From: Streptomyces fumigatiscleroticus
GTDB lineage: Bacteria; Actinomycetota; Actinomycetes; Streptomycetales; Streptomycetaceae
Assembly: GCF_014647975.1 (NCBI RefSeq)
Contig: NZ_BMQF01000009.1
Coordinates: 62,001-126,000 of the forward strand
DNA length: 64,000 bases
Direction of reading: 5' to 3'
Shown: piece after piece, positions 1 through 8,599 of the stretch
Layout of the letters: every line of letters starts with the position of its first letter
How positions within the stretch are numbered: the first letter of the stretch is position 1
Position numbers and translations under genes: made by a program
Notes under the pieces: model-generated
The model's input: the letters and a program-made list of their open reading frames with translations, nothing else
What the model was told of the DNA's origin: nothing
Database searches by the model: none

Positions 1-27
1 ACCTACGGCCTGGTGCTCCCGGACTGA
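1..27 (+). CDS. 3' end of an unidentified protein
   Basis: The first 27 bases read as the last eight codons of a gene that starts outside the window (TYGLVLPD, then TGA). A strong hairpin follows 22 bases later, which supports this being a real gene end. Eight residues are too few to assign a family. Confidence 0.5.
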   Translation, partial: TYGLVLPD

Positions 28-49
28 CACAGGTCCAAAGGCGGCGGGA

Positions 50-70
50 CGCCCGCCTCGGGGGCGGGCG
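50..70. terminator. Hairpin terminator behind the first partial gene
   Basis: Bases 50-57 (CGCCCGCC) pair perfectly with 63-70 (GGCGGGCG) around a five-base loop. There is no U-tract, as is usual for Streptomyces terminators. Confidence 0.55.
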
Positions 71-696
71 CGGTGGACGGGCCGGGCGGGGTGATGGACG
101 GAGCGCTCCACGGGAACGAGCCGGCGACGGACGGAGCGGCGGCGCTCGTGGACCGCCTCGCCCGGCACGCCGGGCAGATCCGCGCGTCCCACAGCCGGCC
201 CCGCCCCGTCCGCCGAACCCCGGCCCGTCCGCCGGTCGCCGTCCGCCGGGCCCCGCCCCCGTCCCCCGCCCGCCGTCCGCCGGACCCCACCCTCCGCCGG
301 TCGCCGTCCGTCGTCCGTCGGTCGCCGGGGTCCGGCCTCCGGGGTCCGGTCTCCGGGTCGAACGTCGGCGACTCGGTCTCATGGGTGCTGGTCAGCGCGG
401 TGCGGGTGCTGCCGGTGCGCACGTCCCGCAAGCGGTGCCCGGCCCGCGTCGTCGCCGGTGTGACGTGCCACGATCACCTCTCCCCGAGGCGTGGCATGCC
501 TTCACCCGCCCGGACCGGCGGGCCGAACAACCCGGGCACGGGGCCAGAAGGCAGCGATCCACGCCTGATCCCGCCGCCACCGCTCCGGATCTCCACGCCG
601 ATCGGACACACGTCGGCCATAGTGGCGGTGCACCATGCCACGGGCGACCCGCCTTCCGCCGCGTCACCGACGCCGCCTTGAACACGGAGAGACACG
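71..696. other. Long intergenic region with low-complexity repeats
   Basis: I see no convincing gene here; open frames exist only because the region is almost free of A and T. It holds an 18-bp perfect direct repeat (228-245 and 293-310) inside a C/G-rich tract. It also holds a 7-bp inverted repeat, TGCCACG at 466-472 and CGTGGCA at 490-496, which could be an operator for the downstream hydrolase. The ribosome-binding site of that gene (GGAGA) lies at about 686-690. Confidence 0.5.
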
Positions 697-1947
697 ATGC
701 CGGCAGCAGCGAACTCGGCGACGGAACTGGCGTCGGTCTACCGGGACCTCCACGCACATCCCGAACTCGCCTTCCACGAGACACGCACCGCCTCGATCGT
801 CGCCGACCGGCTCCGCGCGCTGGGATACGACACCACCACCGGGGTCGGCGGCACCGGCGTCGTGGGGCTGCTGCGCAACGGCGACGGTCCCACGGCGCTG
901 CTCCGCGCCGACATGGACGCCCTGCCCGTGCGGGAGCGCACCGGCCTGCCCTACGCCAGCACCGCCCACGGCACCGACAGCGACGGCACGACGGTGCCCC
1001 TCATGCACGCCTGCGGCCACGACATGCACGTGACCTGTCTGCTGGGCGCCGCCGCCGTCCTGGCCGAGGACCGCTCGGCGTGGCGCGGCACGCTCATGCT
1101 GGTCTTCCAGCCGGCCGAGGAGAGCGGCTGCGGCGCCCGGGCCATGGTCGACGACGGCCTGTACGACCGCTTCGGCCGGCCCGCGGTCGTACTGGGCCAG
1201 CATGTGGCACCGCTCCCGGCGGGCCTGCTCGGACTGCGGTCCGGCCCGGCCTTCGCCACCTCGGACTCCCTGACCGTCGTGCTGCACGGCCGGGGCGGAC
1301 ACGGATCACGGCCGGAGACGACCGTCGACCCCGTGCTCATGGCGTCGGCCACCGTGCTGCGGCTCCAGGGCATCGTGTCCCGGGAGGTGGCCGGCTCCGC
1401 CACCGCCGTCCTGACCGTGGGAGCCCTGCACGCCGGCACCCGGGGCAACGTCATCGCGGACCGGGCCGAACTGCACCTCAGCGTCCGCACCTTCGATCCG
1501 GCCGTGCGCGACACCGTCCTGTCCGCCGTCGAGCGCGTCGTGCGGGCCGAGTCCGCGGCCTCCGGCGCACCGCGTGACCCGGACATCACCACGACCGAGT
1601 CGTTCCCCGCCGTGGTCAACGATCCGGAGGGCTGCGCCCTCACCCGGCGCGCCTTCGACGCCCGTCTCGGCCCCGGGCTGGTCGTGGACCCGGGGCCGGT
1701 CACCGGCAGCGAGGACGTCGGCGTCCTGGCGGACGCGGCGCACGCCCCCTGTGTCTACTGGCTCCTCGGCGGCGCCGACCCGGCGGCCTTCGCCCACGCC
1801 GAGGATCTCGCGGCCTTCGAGCGCATCGCCCGCGACCTGCCCTCCAACCACTCCCCGCACTTCGCCCCCGTCGTCGAACCCACCCTCACCACCGGCGTCG
1901 ACGCCCTCGTCGCCGCGGCCCACGCCTGGCTGCCCGCGCAGTCCTGA
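697..1947 (+). CDS. M20D-family amidohydrolase (aminoacylase/hippuricase type)
   Basis: A 416-residue cytoplasmic metallopeptidase-fold hydrolase expected to cleave an N-acyl amino acid, a hippurate-like amide or a peptide bond. The metal-site motifs of the M20D group are all visible: RADMDALP (about residues 70-77), HACGHD (104-109, with the Cys and His that bind metal in this subfamily), PAEE (about 139-142), GQH (167-169) and a C-terminal SNHSPHF motif. Length is normal for the family. The ATG is preceded by GGAGA at about 10 bases. The gene appears monocistronic; a TetR gene follows after 70 bases with its own promoter. Family knowledge cannot fix the substrate, so hippurate, indole-acetyl-amino acid or N-acetyl amino acid hydrolysis are all possible. 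Confidence 0.88.
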   Translation: MPAAANSATELASVYRDLHAHPELAFHETRTASIVADRLRALGYDTTTGVGGTGVVGLLRNGDGPTALLRADMDALPVRERTGLPYASTAHGTDSDGTTVPLMHACGHDMHVTCLLGAAAVLAEDRSAWRGTLMLVFQPAEESGCGARAMVDDGLYDRFGRPAVVLGQHVAPLPAGLLGLRSGPAFATSDSLTVVLHGRGGHGSRPETTVDPVLMASATVLRLQGIVSREVAGSATAVLTVGALHAGTRGNVIADRAELHLSVRTFDPAVRDTVLSAVERVVRAESAASGAPRDPDITTTESFPAVVNDPEGCALTRRAFDARLGPGLVVDPGPVTGSEDVGVLADAAHAPCVYWLLGGADPAAFAHAEDLAAFERIARDLPSNHSPHFAPVVEPTLTTGVDALVAAAHAWLPAQS

Positions 1948-1980
1948 CGCCGGGCACCACCGCGAACGACCCCACAACAA

Positions 1981-2017
1981 TTGTCCCGTCGGGACATTAG
2001 AGGTGTACGATGCGGAC
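1981..2017 (+). promoter_or_regulatory. Promoter and TetR autoregulatory operator, probably leaderless
   Basis: A 15-bp palindrome (TGTCCCG-T-CGGGACA, 1982-1996) overlaps a -35-like TTGTCC (1981-1986). A -10-like TACGAT lies at 2006-2011, with a rather long 19-bp spacer. The expected transcription start falls on or next to the A of the ATG at 2018, so the mRNA would be leaderless. The palindrome directly in front of a TetR gene is inferred to be its own operator. Confidence 0.55.
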
Positions 2018-2740
2018 ATGAGCGAGGGTGACTTCGGATCGGGCGACGCGGGCGGAGCGACGGCGGACCGCAGACGGCTGCGGTCCCTGCGGACCAGGGC
2101 GGCCCTGTCGGCGGCCGCCGTCGACCTCATACTCGAACGCGGCCTGGCCGCGGTCGGCGTCGACGCGATCGCGGACCGCGCGGACGTCACCCGGCGCACC
2201 TTCAGCCGGTACTTCGCCGGCAAGGAGGACGCCGCACTGGACTTCGCCCGAGCCGACGGCGAACGCATCAACGCGGCGCTGCGGCGGCGGCCGGACGACG
2301 AGCCCCTGCTGACGAGCTACCGCGCCGCCGTGCACGCCTGGCTCACCGACCCCGACCGGCCCGCCGAGCACAGCCGGCCCGCACCGCGCGCCCTGCTCGC
2401 GCTGGTGCCCGAGGAACCGGCGCTGTTCGCCGCCTACGCGCGGGTGCGCGCCGACGAGCAGACCGAGTCGGTCCGCATCCTGGCCGCGCGGCTCGGCGTG
2501 GATCCCGGCGCCGACCCCCGCCCCGGCATCGTCGTCGAGGCCGGGGCCGGAGTGCTCGGCACCGTGCTGTACCAGTGGGCGCGCGGCACCGGCACGGGGC
2601 CGCGGGACCTGGCCGAGAGGGTGGAGTCGGCGTTCGACGCGCTGCTGGAGGAGTCCCTCCTCGCGCGCCGGCCGGCCGGTTGCCCGGCCGCGACGTCCTC
2701 CACCACGGGGGACGCGGACCAGGAGAGGCGCACCACATGA
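2018..2740 (+). CDS. TetR-family transcriptional regulator
   Basis: A 240-residue DNA-binding repressor. The N-terminal helix-turn-helix is clear at about residues 28-75 (TRAALSAAAVDLILERG ... VDAIADRADVTRRTFSRYF), followed by the usual alpha-helical ligand-binding domain. I chose the ATG at 2018 because it lies where a leaderless transcript from the TACGAT box would begin; an in-frame GTG at 2003 is the alternative. The stop codon overlaps the ATG of a very short ORF (2737) that has a strong ribosome-binding site, suggesting that a co-transcribed target gene was once there. The palindrome just upstream suggests autoregulation. The ligand is unknown. Confidence 0.85.
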   Translation: MSEGDFGSGDAGGATADRRRLRSLRTRAALSAAAVDLILERGLAAVGVDAIADRADVTRRTFSRYFAGKEDAALDFARADGERINAALRRRPDDEPLLTSYRAAVHAWLTDPDRPAEHSRPAPRALLALVPEEPALFAAYARVRADEQTESVRILAARLGVDPGADPRPGIVVEAGAGVLGTVLYQWARGTGTGPRDLAERVESAFDALLEESLLARRPAGCPAATSSTTGDADQERRTT

Positions 2741-2829
2741 CGTTCCCCGTGCACTCCGGATGCGGTGCGGCGGCGGGGACCCGGTCGGTCCGCGGACCGG
2801 TTCCCGTGGAGGCACCTTGGGCATCCTGA
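2737..2829 (+). pseudogene. Translationally coupled 30-codon ORF, probable stump of a lost gene
   Basis: An ATG overlapping the TetR stop codon (ATGA) is preceded by AGGAGAGG at 2721-2728, an excellent initiation context. Translation would give only 30 residues (starting MTFPVHSGCG) with no recognisable domain. TetR genes are often coupled to their target gene, so this may be the start of a gene removed by deletion, or a genuine small protein. There is nothing to choose between these from the sequence alone. Confidence 0.35.
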
Positions 2830-2835
2830 CCGGGA

Positions 2836-2879
2836 ACGGGTGAGTGGCGGTGCCTCCGCGACGGGGCACCGCCACCCGT
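2836..2879. terminator. Bidirectional terminator between convergent genes
   Basis: An 11-bp perfect stem (GTGGCGGTGCC 2844-2854 with GGCACCGCCAC 2865-2875) is extended by flanking partial pairing. It separates the rightward TetR unit from the leftward gap gene. Confidence 0.65.
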
Positions 2880-2887
2880 TGCTCCGG

Positions 2888-3886
2888 TCAGCGGCCCGCG
2901 AGGAGTTCCAGCGTGTCGATCACACGGTTCGAGAAGCCCCACTCGTTGTCGTACCAGGCGACCACCTTGATGTGACGGCCGTCGACGCGGGTGAGGGCCG
3001 AGTCGAAGATCGACGAGGCCGGGTTGCCCGTGATGTCGGACGAGACCAGCGCGTCCTCCGAGTACTCCAGGATGCCGGCGAGCGGCCCCTGCGCGGCGGC
3101 GCGGTAGGCCGCCAGCACCTCGTCGCGTGTCACGTCGCGCGCCACGGTCGTGTTCAGCTCGACGATCGAGCCGACCGGGACCGGCACCCGGATCGAGTCG
3201 CCGGACAGCTTGCCGTCGAGGCCGGGCAGCACCAGGCCGATCGCCTTGGCGGCACCCGTCGTGGTCGGCACGATGTTGACGGCGGCGGCGCGGGCGCGGC
3301 GGGCGTCGCGGTGCGGGCCGTCCTGGAGGTTCTGCTCCTGCGTGTAGGCGTGCACCGTCGTCATGAAGCCGTGCTCGATGCCGGCCAGATCGTCGAGGAC
3401 CGCGGCCAGCGGGGCCAGCGCGTTGGTCGTGCAGGAGGCGTTGGAGACGACCGTGTGCAGGGCCGGGTCGTAGGCGTCGGTGTTGACCCCGAACGCCAGC
3501 GTCACGTCGGCGCCGTCCGACGGCGCGCTGACGAGCACCTTCCTCGCACCCGCGGCCAGGTGGGCGCGGGCGGCCTCGGCGGAGGTGAAGCGGCCGGTCG
3601 CCTCCAGCACGATGTCGACGCCGAGAGAGGCCCACGGCAGCCGCGCCGGTTCCCGCTCGGCGAGCACCGTGATACGGCGGCCGTCGACGACCAGGGTGTC
3701 CCCGTCGACGGTGACCGGGCGGCCGAGCCGGCCGGCCGTCGTGTCGTAGGCGAGCAGCCGCGCGAGGGCGGCGGGTTCGGTGAGGTCGTTGACGGCGACG
3801 ACCTCCAGGCCGCTGTCGCGCTCCAGCAGGGCGCGCAGCACATTGCGTCCGATGCGGCCGAATCCGTTGATGGCGATACGAGTCAT
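2888..3886 (-). CDS. gap: Glyceraldehyde-3-phosphate dehydrogenase, type I
   Basis: A 332-residue glycolytic enzyme that oxidises glyceraldehyde-3-phosphate with NAD and phosphate. The N-terminal Rossmann motif INGFGRIGRN starts at residue 6. Asp34 after the second strand fits NAD preference, and the catalytic Cys152 sits in SNASCTTNALAP. The C-terminal WYDNEWGFSNR is typical. A GAGGAA ribosome-binding site precedes the ATG at 3886. Streptomyces usually encode more than one gap; this copy is not linked to pgk/tpi here and is probably a secondary isozyme. An AraC-type regulator gene lies directly upstream on the same strand, 126 bases away. Confidence 0.95.
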   Translation of the reverse strand: MTRIAINGFGRIGRNVLRALLERDSGLEVVAVNDLTEPAALARLLAYDTTAGRLGRPVTVDGDTLVVDGRRITVLAEREPARLPWASLGVDIVLEATGRFTSAEAARAHLAAGARKVLVSAPSDGADVTLAFGVNTDAYDPALHTVVSNASCTTNALAPLAAVLDDLAGIEHGFMTTVHAYTQEQNLQDGPHRDARRARAAAVNIVPTTTGAAKAIGLVLPGLDGKLSGDSIRVPVPVGSIVELNTTVARDVTRDEVLAAYRAAAQGPLAGILEYSEDALVSSDITGNPASSIFDSALTRVDGRHIKVVAWYDNEWGFSNRVIDTLELLAGR

Positions 3887-4012
3887 GACGGTGTTCCTCA
3901 GTCCTTCCGACCTGCGTCCCTTCGGTTCGCCACCAAGATCGCGCGCGGTGTGCGCCGGTGACAGTGGCGCGAGCGCCACGGTCCGCAAGGATCGTGCCAC
4001 GCGGCGGCGGGG

Positions 4013-4969
4013 CTACTCGCCCCGGGCGAAGGTGCGCCGGTACTCGCTCGGCGTGGTGCCGAGGATGCGCTGGAAGTGCAGCCGCAGATTGGCGCCGGTG
4101 CCCAGACCGACGTCGGCGGCGATCTGCTCCACGCTGTGCTGTGAACGCTCCAGCAGCTCACGGGCCATGTCGACGCGGGCGCGCATGACCCACTGCATCG
4201 GCGTGTACCCGGTGTCCTCGACGAAGCGCCGGGAGAACGTGCGCGGCGACACCGCCGCGTGCCGGGCCAGCATCTCCAGGGTGAGCGGCTCACCGAGCCG
4301 GTGCAGCGCCCACTCGCGGGTGGCGGCGAACCGCTCGCCGAGCGGCTCGGGCACGCTGCGCGGCACGTACTGAGCCTGGCCCCCGCTGCGGTAGGGGGCG
4401 GCGACCAGGCGCCGGGCGGCGTGGTTCGACGCGGCCACCCCGAGATCGCCGCGCAGCAGATGCAGGCACAGGTCGATGCCGGAGGCGGCGCCGGCCGATG
4501 TCAGCACACTGCCCTCGTCGACGAAGAGCACGTTCTCGTCGACCTTCACGCGGGGGTGTCTCGCCGCGAGCGCCTGGGTGTAGTGCCAGTGCGTCGTGGC
4601 GCGCCTGCCGTCGAGCAGGCCCGTGGCGGCGAGCGCGAAGGCGCCCGTCGAGATGGCGGCGAGCCGCGCGCCCCGCTCATGGGCGGCCCTCAGCGCGTCG
4701 ACGACGGCCCGCGGCGGGTCGTCGCGGTCCGGGAACCGGTAGCCGGGGATGAAGACGAGGTCGGCCCACACCAGCGCGTCGAGGCCGTCCGCGACGTGGT
4801 ACGACAGCCCGTCGCCGCCGGTCACGAGCCCGGGTGCCGCGCCGCACACCCGCACCTCGTACGGCATGCTCGCGCGGGTGGTGAACACCTGCGCGGGTAT
4901 GCCGACATCGAGCGGTTTCGCACCTTCGAGCACAAGGACGGCGACGTGACGCAGGCGGGGAGCTGGCAC
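4013..4969 (-). CDS. GlxA-type transcriptional regulator (DJ-1/PfpI domain plus AraC HTH)
   Basis: A regulator of about 318 residues with an N-terminal class I glutamine-amidotransferase-like sensing domain (begins RLRHVAVLVLEGAKPLDV). A C-terminal AraC/XylS DNA-binding domain occupies roughly the last 100 residues, with two helix-turn-helix units (LTLEMLARHAAVSPRTFSRRF and SVEQIAADVGLGTGANLRLHF). I prefer the GTG at 4969, directly before the conserved domain; an upstream GTG extends it to 5029 with unconserved residues. It is transcribed towards gap and may regulate it, but no operator is evident. The usual cysteine nucleophile of the amidotransferase fold is not present as GxC, so the domain is probably a non-catalytic ligand sensor. 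Confidence 0.88.
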   Translation of the reverse strand: MPAPRLRHVAVLVLEGAKPLDVGIPAQVFTTRASMPYEVRVCGAAPGLVTGGDGLSYHVADGLDALVWADLVFIPGYRFPDRDDPPRAVVDALRAAHERGARLAAISTGAFALAATGLLDGRRATTHWHYTQALAARHPRVKVDENVLFVDEGSVLTSAGAASGIDLCLHLLRGDLGVAASNHAARRLVAAPYRSGGQAQYVPRSVPEPLGERFAATREWALHRLGEPLTLEMLARHAAVSPRTFSRRFVEDTGYTPMQWVMRARVDMARELLERSQHSVEQIAADVGLGTGANLRLHFQRILGTTPSEYRRTFARGE

Positions 4970-4990
4970 GGGGCACAGGGTACGTGGACA

Positions 4991-5026
4991 TGGGCCGCGG
5001 AGCCGTCCGCAGGGCACCGCGGCCCA
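4991..5026. terminator. Terminator behind the alpha-amylase gene
   Basis: A 10-bp perfect stem (TGGGCCGCGG at 4991-5000 and CCGCGGCCCA at 5017-5026) with a 16-base loop sits 17 bases beyond the stop codon of the leftward amylase gene. Confidence 0.6.
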
Positions 5027-5042
5027 CACCGTGCGCGGTCCG

Positions 5043-8015
5043 CTACTTCAGGTACGGTCCGTCCGTGCCGATCTTCCCGGGACCGTTCAGGACATAGACC
5101 CGGAGATTGCCCTTGCCGGGTGCCGCGACGGAGAGCGTGCCGCCCGTGACCGTCCTGGTGTCGCCGGTGACGGCGTCGCGGTAGGTGCCGTCGGGGATGC
5201 CGGTGAAGGTGGCCGAGCCGGTCACCGTGACGAGCGCGAAGCTGTCGGTGCTCCCGCTGGTGTAACGGCGCTTGAAGGCCATGCTCCCCGAGACGCCCTC
5301 GGTGGAGTACTGGCCCATCTGGAGTGCCGGGACGGCCCGGCGGATCCGGTTGAGCCGCTGGACGTGCTGGACGAGGGGCCGGCTCAGGGTGTTCGCCACT
5401 TCGCCGCTCGCGGAGTCGACCTCGCCGAAGCCGGAGACCTTCAGGTCACCGGTGAGGTGGTCCCCGTAGTAGGCGCGTCCGGTGGTGGCGAGGGGGCAGG
5501 TGGGGCCGCAGTCGATCTGCTTGCCCTTCTGGAACTCGATCTCCGAGCCGTAGTACAGCGTGGGGATGCCCCGGAAGGTCCACATCAGCGACATGTTCTC
5601 GGCCCAGGCGTCGGTGCCGCCGCTGTAGCGGGTGCCGGACTTGTTGGGGCCGTAGTCGTGGCTGTCGACGTAGACGACGTTGTAGGTGGCGTCGTTGACG
5701 CTGTCGTCGGAGTCCTTGCCGTTGGAAAAGGCGTTCTGCGCGTCACTGAAGTTCATGTGCATGCGCATGTCGATGATGTTCATGCCGGAGAACTTGCTGT
5801 GGTCCGGCGTGTGATACGTGTTTCCTTCGAGGAAGGCGTTGGTGGAGGTCGGCTGGTTCCCGGTGCCCAGCTGCTCCTCGTAGGTGTACTGCTCGATCGC
5901 CGCGGTGGCGTCGTCGGCGCTGTACTCCTTGCGTTCCTTCCAGGTGTAGAACTGCGCCGAGTGGTTCACCGAGCCGCGGTTCCACTTGTCGTTGACGAAG
6001 GCCCCTACCTCGCCGAAGACGAAGAAGTTCCGCGCCGCCTCGGCACCGAACCGCTGGGTGACACGTTCCTGGATCGCGGGCAGGAAGCGGCGGTTCCAGG
6101 TGACCCGCGGGATGTGGACGGCCGTGTCCACGCGGAAGCCGTCGACGCCCATGTCGATGTACTTGTCGTAGGCCCCGATCAGGTAGTTCTGCACGGGCGT
6201 CGACTCGGTGTCGAAGTCGGCGAGGTCCTCGTGCAGCCAGCAGGAACGGGAGTCCTCGCCCTCCCAGTTGCCGATCCAGCACTGGTGGTAGTACGTCGCG
6301 GGGAACATGCCCGAGGTGGGGCTGGGCCACTGGCAGTTGTAGATCGTGTAGCCCTCGGCGCTCCTGCCGCCGGTGGGCTTGCCCCAGTTGAGACAGGTGT
6401 TGCCGGTCGGCTCGGCGGTCGACCACAGGTCGCCGTTGTAGTACGACTTCCCGGACTTGGGCTCGACGGTCAGTCCGTCGTACTCGAAGCCGTCGTTCCT
6501 CTCGTCGTAGTACCAGCTCCACTGGGAGTCGCGGACGCCGTACACGGTCGGGGTGAACAGGCCCTTGGCGCCCCAGCGGGAGGAGTGGTTGTAGACCACG
6601 TCCTGGTAGATCTTCATGCCCTTGGCGTGGGCCGCGTCGATCAGGTCCTGGTAGGAGGCGCCGGTGGACTCCAGGCGGGGGTCGACCTCGTAGAAGTCGT
6701 AGCCGTGGTAGCCGTGGTAGTCGTAGTCCGAGCGGTTGAGGACGACCGGGGTGATCCAGACCGCCGAGAAGCCCAGGCCCTTGATGTAGTCGAGTTCTTC
6801 GACCAGACCCTTGAAGTCGCCGCGGAACATGGGGTCGTCGTTGGCCGCGTTGCCGGACTTGACGTCCTGGCTGCCGCCCCGGTTGTTGGAGCTGTCGCCG
6901 TCGTGGAAGCGGGCGGTCAGGACGAAGTAGATCGGGTCCTTGCGGGGGTCGGTGCCCAGCGGGGTACCGGTGGCGGGGGTGGCCGGCTTGGTGCCGGTGG
7001 TCGCGCTCGCCCCGGCGGAGGCGGCGGAGGTGTTACCGGCCGCGTCCACCGCCTTGACGGTGTAGGTGTAGGTGGTCCTCTCCTCCAGGCCGGTGTCGGA
7101 GTACACGGTGGAGGAGACGTCGGTGACCACCGTGCCCTTGGTGCCGCCGGTGCGGGTGACCTGGTACTTGGTCACGCCCACGTTGTCGGTGGCGGCCTCC
7201 CAGGAGACGACGACGGAGGTGTCCGTGGCGCTCGCCCGTACGCCGGAGGGGACGCCGGGTGCCTCGGTGTCCGGCGTTTCCGCGGCGCACGGGTCCTTGG
7301 CGTCCGCGGTGACGGTGTTGTTCTTCACCGTGCTGGTGCCGGACGGGATCGTGTAGTCGGAGCCGTTGTTGTTGTCCCAGGTGCCGTTGCCGTTGTTGAA
7401 GGCCGCCTTGAGGGAGGCGGCGGAGCCGAGGTCGACGGTCTTCTTCCACCAGCCGGTGCAGGCGGCCTCCATGCCCACGCCGGGCACGGTGGTCCAGGAG
7501 CCGCCGGCCGGCTGGTAGTGCAGGTTGGCGGTGGTCCAGCCGAGGGTCTCGGTCGAGTAGTAGACCGTGGCCGAGCCGGACGTGCCCGCATCGGTGCCGG
7601 CGCAGGGGTCGCTGTGCGCCACCACGCCGTCCTTGACGGTGACGGCGCCGGTGCCCAGGGCGTAGTTCTGCCCGCCGTTGTTGTCCCAGGTGCCCGAGCC
7701 GTTGTTGAAGGTGGCCCGGAGCCCCGCGGCGGAGCCGAGATCGACCGTCAGCTTCACCCAGTCCGTGCAGGCGGTCTCCATGCGGGTGCCGGGCACGGTG
7801 GTCCAGGAGCCGCCGTCGGGGGAGTAGTGCAGGTAGTAGTCGGCCCAGTTCCTGGTCTTGGTGTAGTAGAAGACCGTGGCCGTCCCGGCGGTGGCGGCCA
7901 CCGGCCCGGCGTGTGCGGTGTCCGGTGCGGAGGGGGTCGTGAACGGCAGGGCGAGCAGGCCCGCCGCGAGCGCTCCGGCCGCCCAGGGGCGGGCGAACGG
8001 TCGGTGGCGTCTCAT
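5043..8015 (-). CDS. Secreted GH13 alpha-amylase with two CBM25-type modules and a fibronectin III domain
   Basis: A 990-residue exoenzyme that hydrolyses alpha-1,4 bonds in starch. A Sec signal peptide covers about residues 1-36 (RRHR n-region, hydrophobic core, cleavage near AHA-GP). Two related starch-binding modules of CBM25 type follow (about 45-140 and 147-240, each with a FNNGxGTWDNN motif), then a fibronectin type III domain (about 250-342). The GH13 catalytic barrel starts near 358. The catalytic triad is inferred as Asp630 (GFRVD), Glu669 (FVFGE) and Asp787 (VDSHD). The C-terminal beta domain ends near 990. I chose the ATG at 8015 because it begins the signal peptide; upstream in-frame sequence is not secretory. 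Regulation is probably by maltose through the repeats at 8110-8161. Confidence 0.93.
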   Translation of the reverse strand: MRRHRPFARPWAAGALAAGLLALPFTTPSAPDTAHAGPVAATAGTATVFYYTKTRNWADYYLHYSPDGGSWTTVPGTRMETACTDWVKLTVDLGSAAGLRATFNNGSGTWDNNGGQNYALGTGAVTVKDGVVAHSDPCAGTDAGTSGSATVYYSTETLGWTTANLHYQPAGGSWTTVPGVGMEAACTGWWKKTVDLGSAASLKAAFNNGNGTWDNNNGSDYTIPSGTSTVKNNTVTADAKDPCAAETPDTEAPGVPSGVRASATDTSVVVSWEAATDNVGVTKYQVTRTGGTKGTVVTDVSSTVYSDTGLEERTTYTYTVKAVDAAGNTSAASAGASATTGTKPATPATGTPLGTDPRKDPIYFVLTARFHDGDSSNNRGGSQDVKSGNAANDDPMFRGDFKGLVEELDYIKGLGFSAVWITPVVLNRSDYDYHGYHGYDFYEVDPRLESTGASYQDLIDAAHAKGMKIYQDVVYNHSSRWGAKGLFTPTVYGVRDSQWSWYYDERNDGFEYDGLTVEPKSGKSYYNGDLWSTAEPTGNTCLNWGKPTGGRSAEGYTIYNCQWPSPTSGMFPATYYHQCWIGNWEGEDSRSCWLHEDLADFDTESTPVQNYLIGAYDKYIDMGVDGFRVDTAVHIPRVTWNRRFLPAIQERVTQRFGAEAARNFFVFGEVGAFVNDKWNRGSVNHSAQFYTWKERKEYSADDATAAIEQYTYEEQLGTGNQPTSTNAFLEGNTYHTPDHSKFSGMNIIDMRMHMNFSDAQNAFSNGKDSDDSVNDATYNVVYVDSHDYGPNKSGTRYSGGTDAWAENMSLMWTFRGIPTLYYGSEIEFQKGKQIDCGPTCPLATTGRAYYGDHLTGDLKVSGFGEVDSASGEVANTLSRPLVQHVQRLNRIRRAVPALQMGQYSTEGVSGSMAFKRRYTSGSTDSFALVTVTGSATFTGIPDGTYRDAVTGDTRTVTGGTLSVAAPGKGNLRVYVLNGPGKIGTDGPYLK

Positions 8016-8109
8016 GCGCGTCTCCAGGTGCTGTGGGGTGGATGCGGCTCCTCGTGGACGCGGAACGGTGACCTTGACGCGCCTCGAGACCCCCGATACG
8101 CCCACGCCG

Positions 8110-8161
8110 CCTGCAAGGAGTTCGCACTTCTTGTTGAAAATTCCCAGCAACTTCTTGCAGG
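8110..8161 (-). promoter_or_regulatory. Inverted and direct CTTGC/GCAAG repeats upstream of the amylase
   Basis: CCTGCAAG (8110-8117) and CTTGCAGG (8154-8161) form an 8-bp perfect inverted repeat flanking AT-richer DNA. On the gene strand this DNA reads TTGCTGGGAATTTTC (8150 down to 8136). Similar TTGCAA/CTTGC repeats in Streptomyces amylase promoters are bound by the LacI-type maltose regulator MalR/Reg1 (established for other species). The assignment here is by similarity. Confidence 0.5.
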
Positions 8162-8454
8162 CGAGGGGAGATTACCGGTACATGTCAGAGGCGTAAAGAG
8201 AAGCGGCACCTCACGTGAGGAAGGCCGCCGGCGATGCGCTGCCGGTGCCGGTAGGGCTCGGTTCCGGCGACCGGACAGCGGCCCGAGGTCGGGGTCATGC
8301 CTGGCCGGCAGTTCGAGCAGCTCGGCGCGGTCCGGTGTGGCGCTGTCGTGCACGTTCCACAGACGGCCGACCACCTCGCTCGCCGGACGAACTCCGTTGC
8401 GGAGCGCTCCGGTTGGCGGCTCGGCGCCGAGTCGAACACCACGGTCGAGATCTT

Positions 8455-8477
8455 CGCAAATACTTGCGGTAATTTTC
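8455..8477 (+). promoter_or_regulatory. Second amylase-type operator, pointing right with no gene
   Basis: CGCAA-N4-TTGCG (8455-8468) is followed by TTGCGGTAATTTTC (8464-8477). This resembles the TTGCTGGGAATTTTC element of the amylase promoter but in the opposite orientation. A further CTTGCG lies at about 8488-8493. No intact gene follows, so this may be the promoter of a lost maltodextrin gene. Confidence 0.3.
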
Positions 8478-8599
8478 GGAAACCCCACTTGCGGGCGGCC
8501 GTACGGCTCTGCTTGAGTCGAGACGCTCACCGGCGTCACCGCGCCCGAAGCCGGTAGAGGGACCTGTGAGAGCACACCCGCGGACCGGCCCGTTCCGCC

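Noticed and set aside
73..681. Open frames in the first intergenic region
   Set aside because: Repetitive Pro/Arg/Ser translation, no ribosome-binding site and no family resemblance.
5031..8516. A rightward open frame of more than 1100 codons opposite the amylase
   Set aside because: It is an artefact of GC-rich codon use on the other strand; the leftward frame has a signal peptide, GH13 motifs and a proper start.
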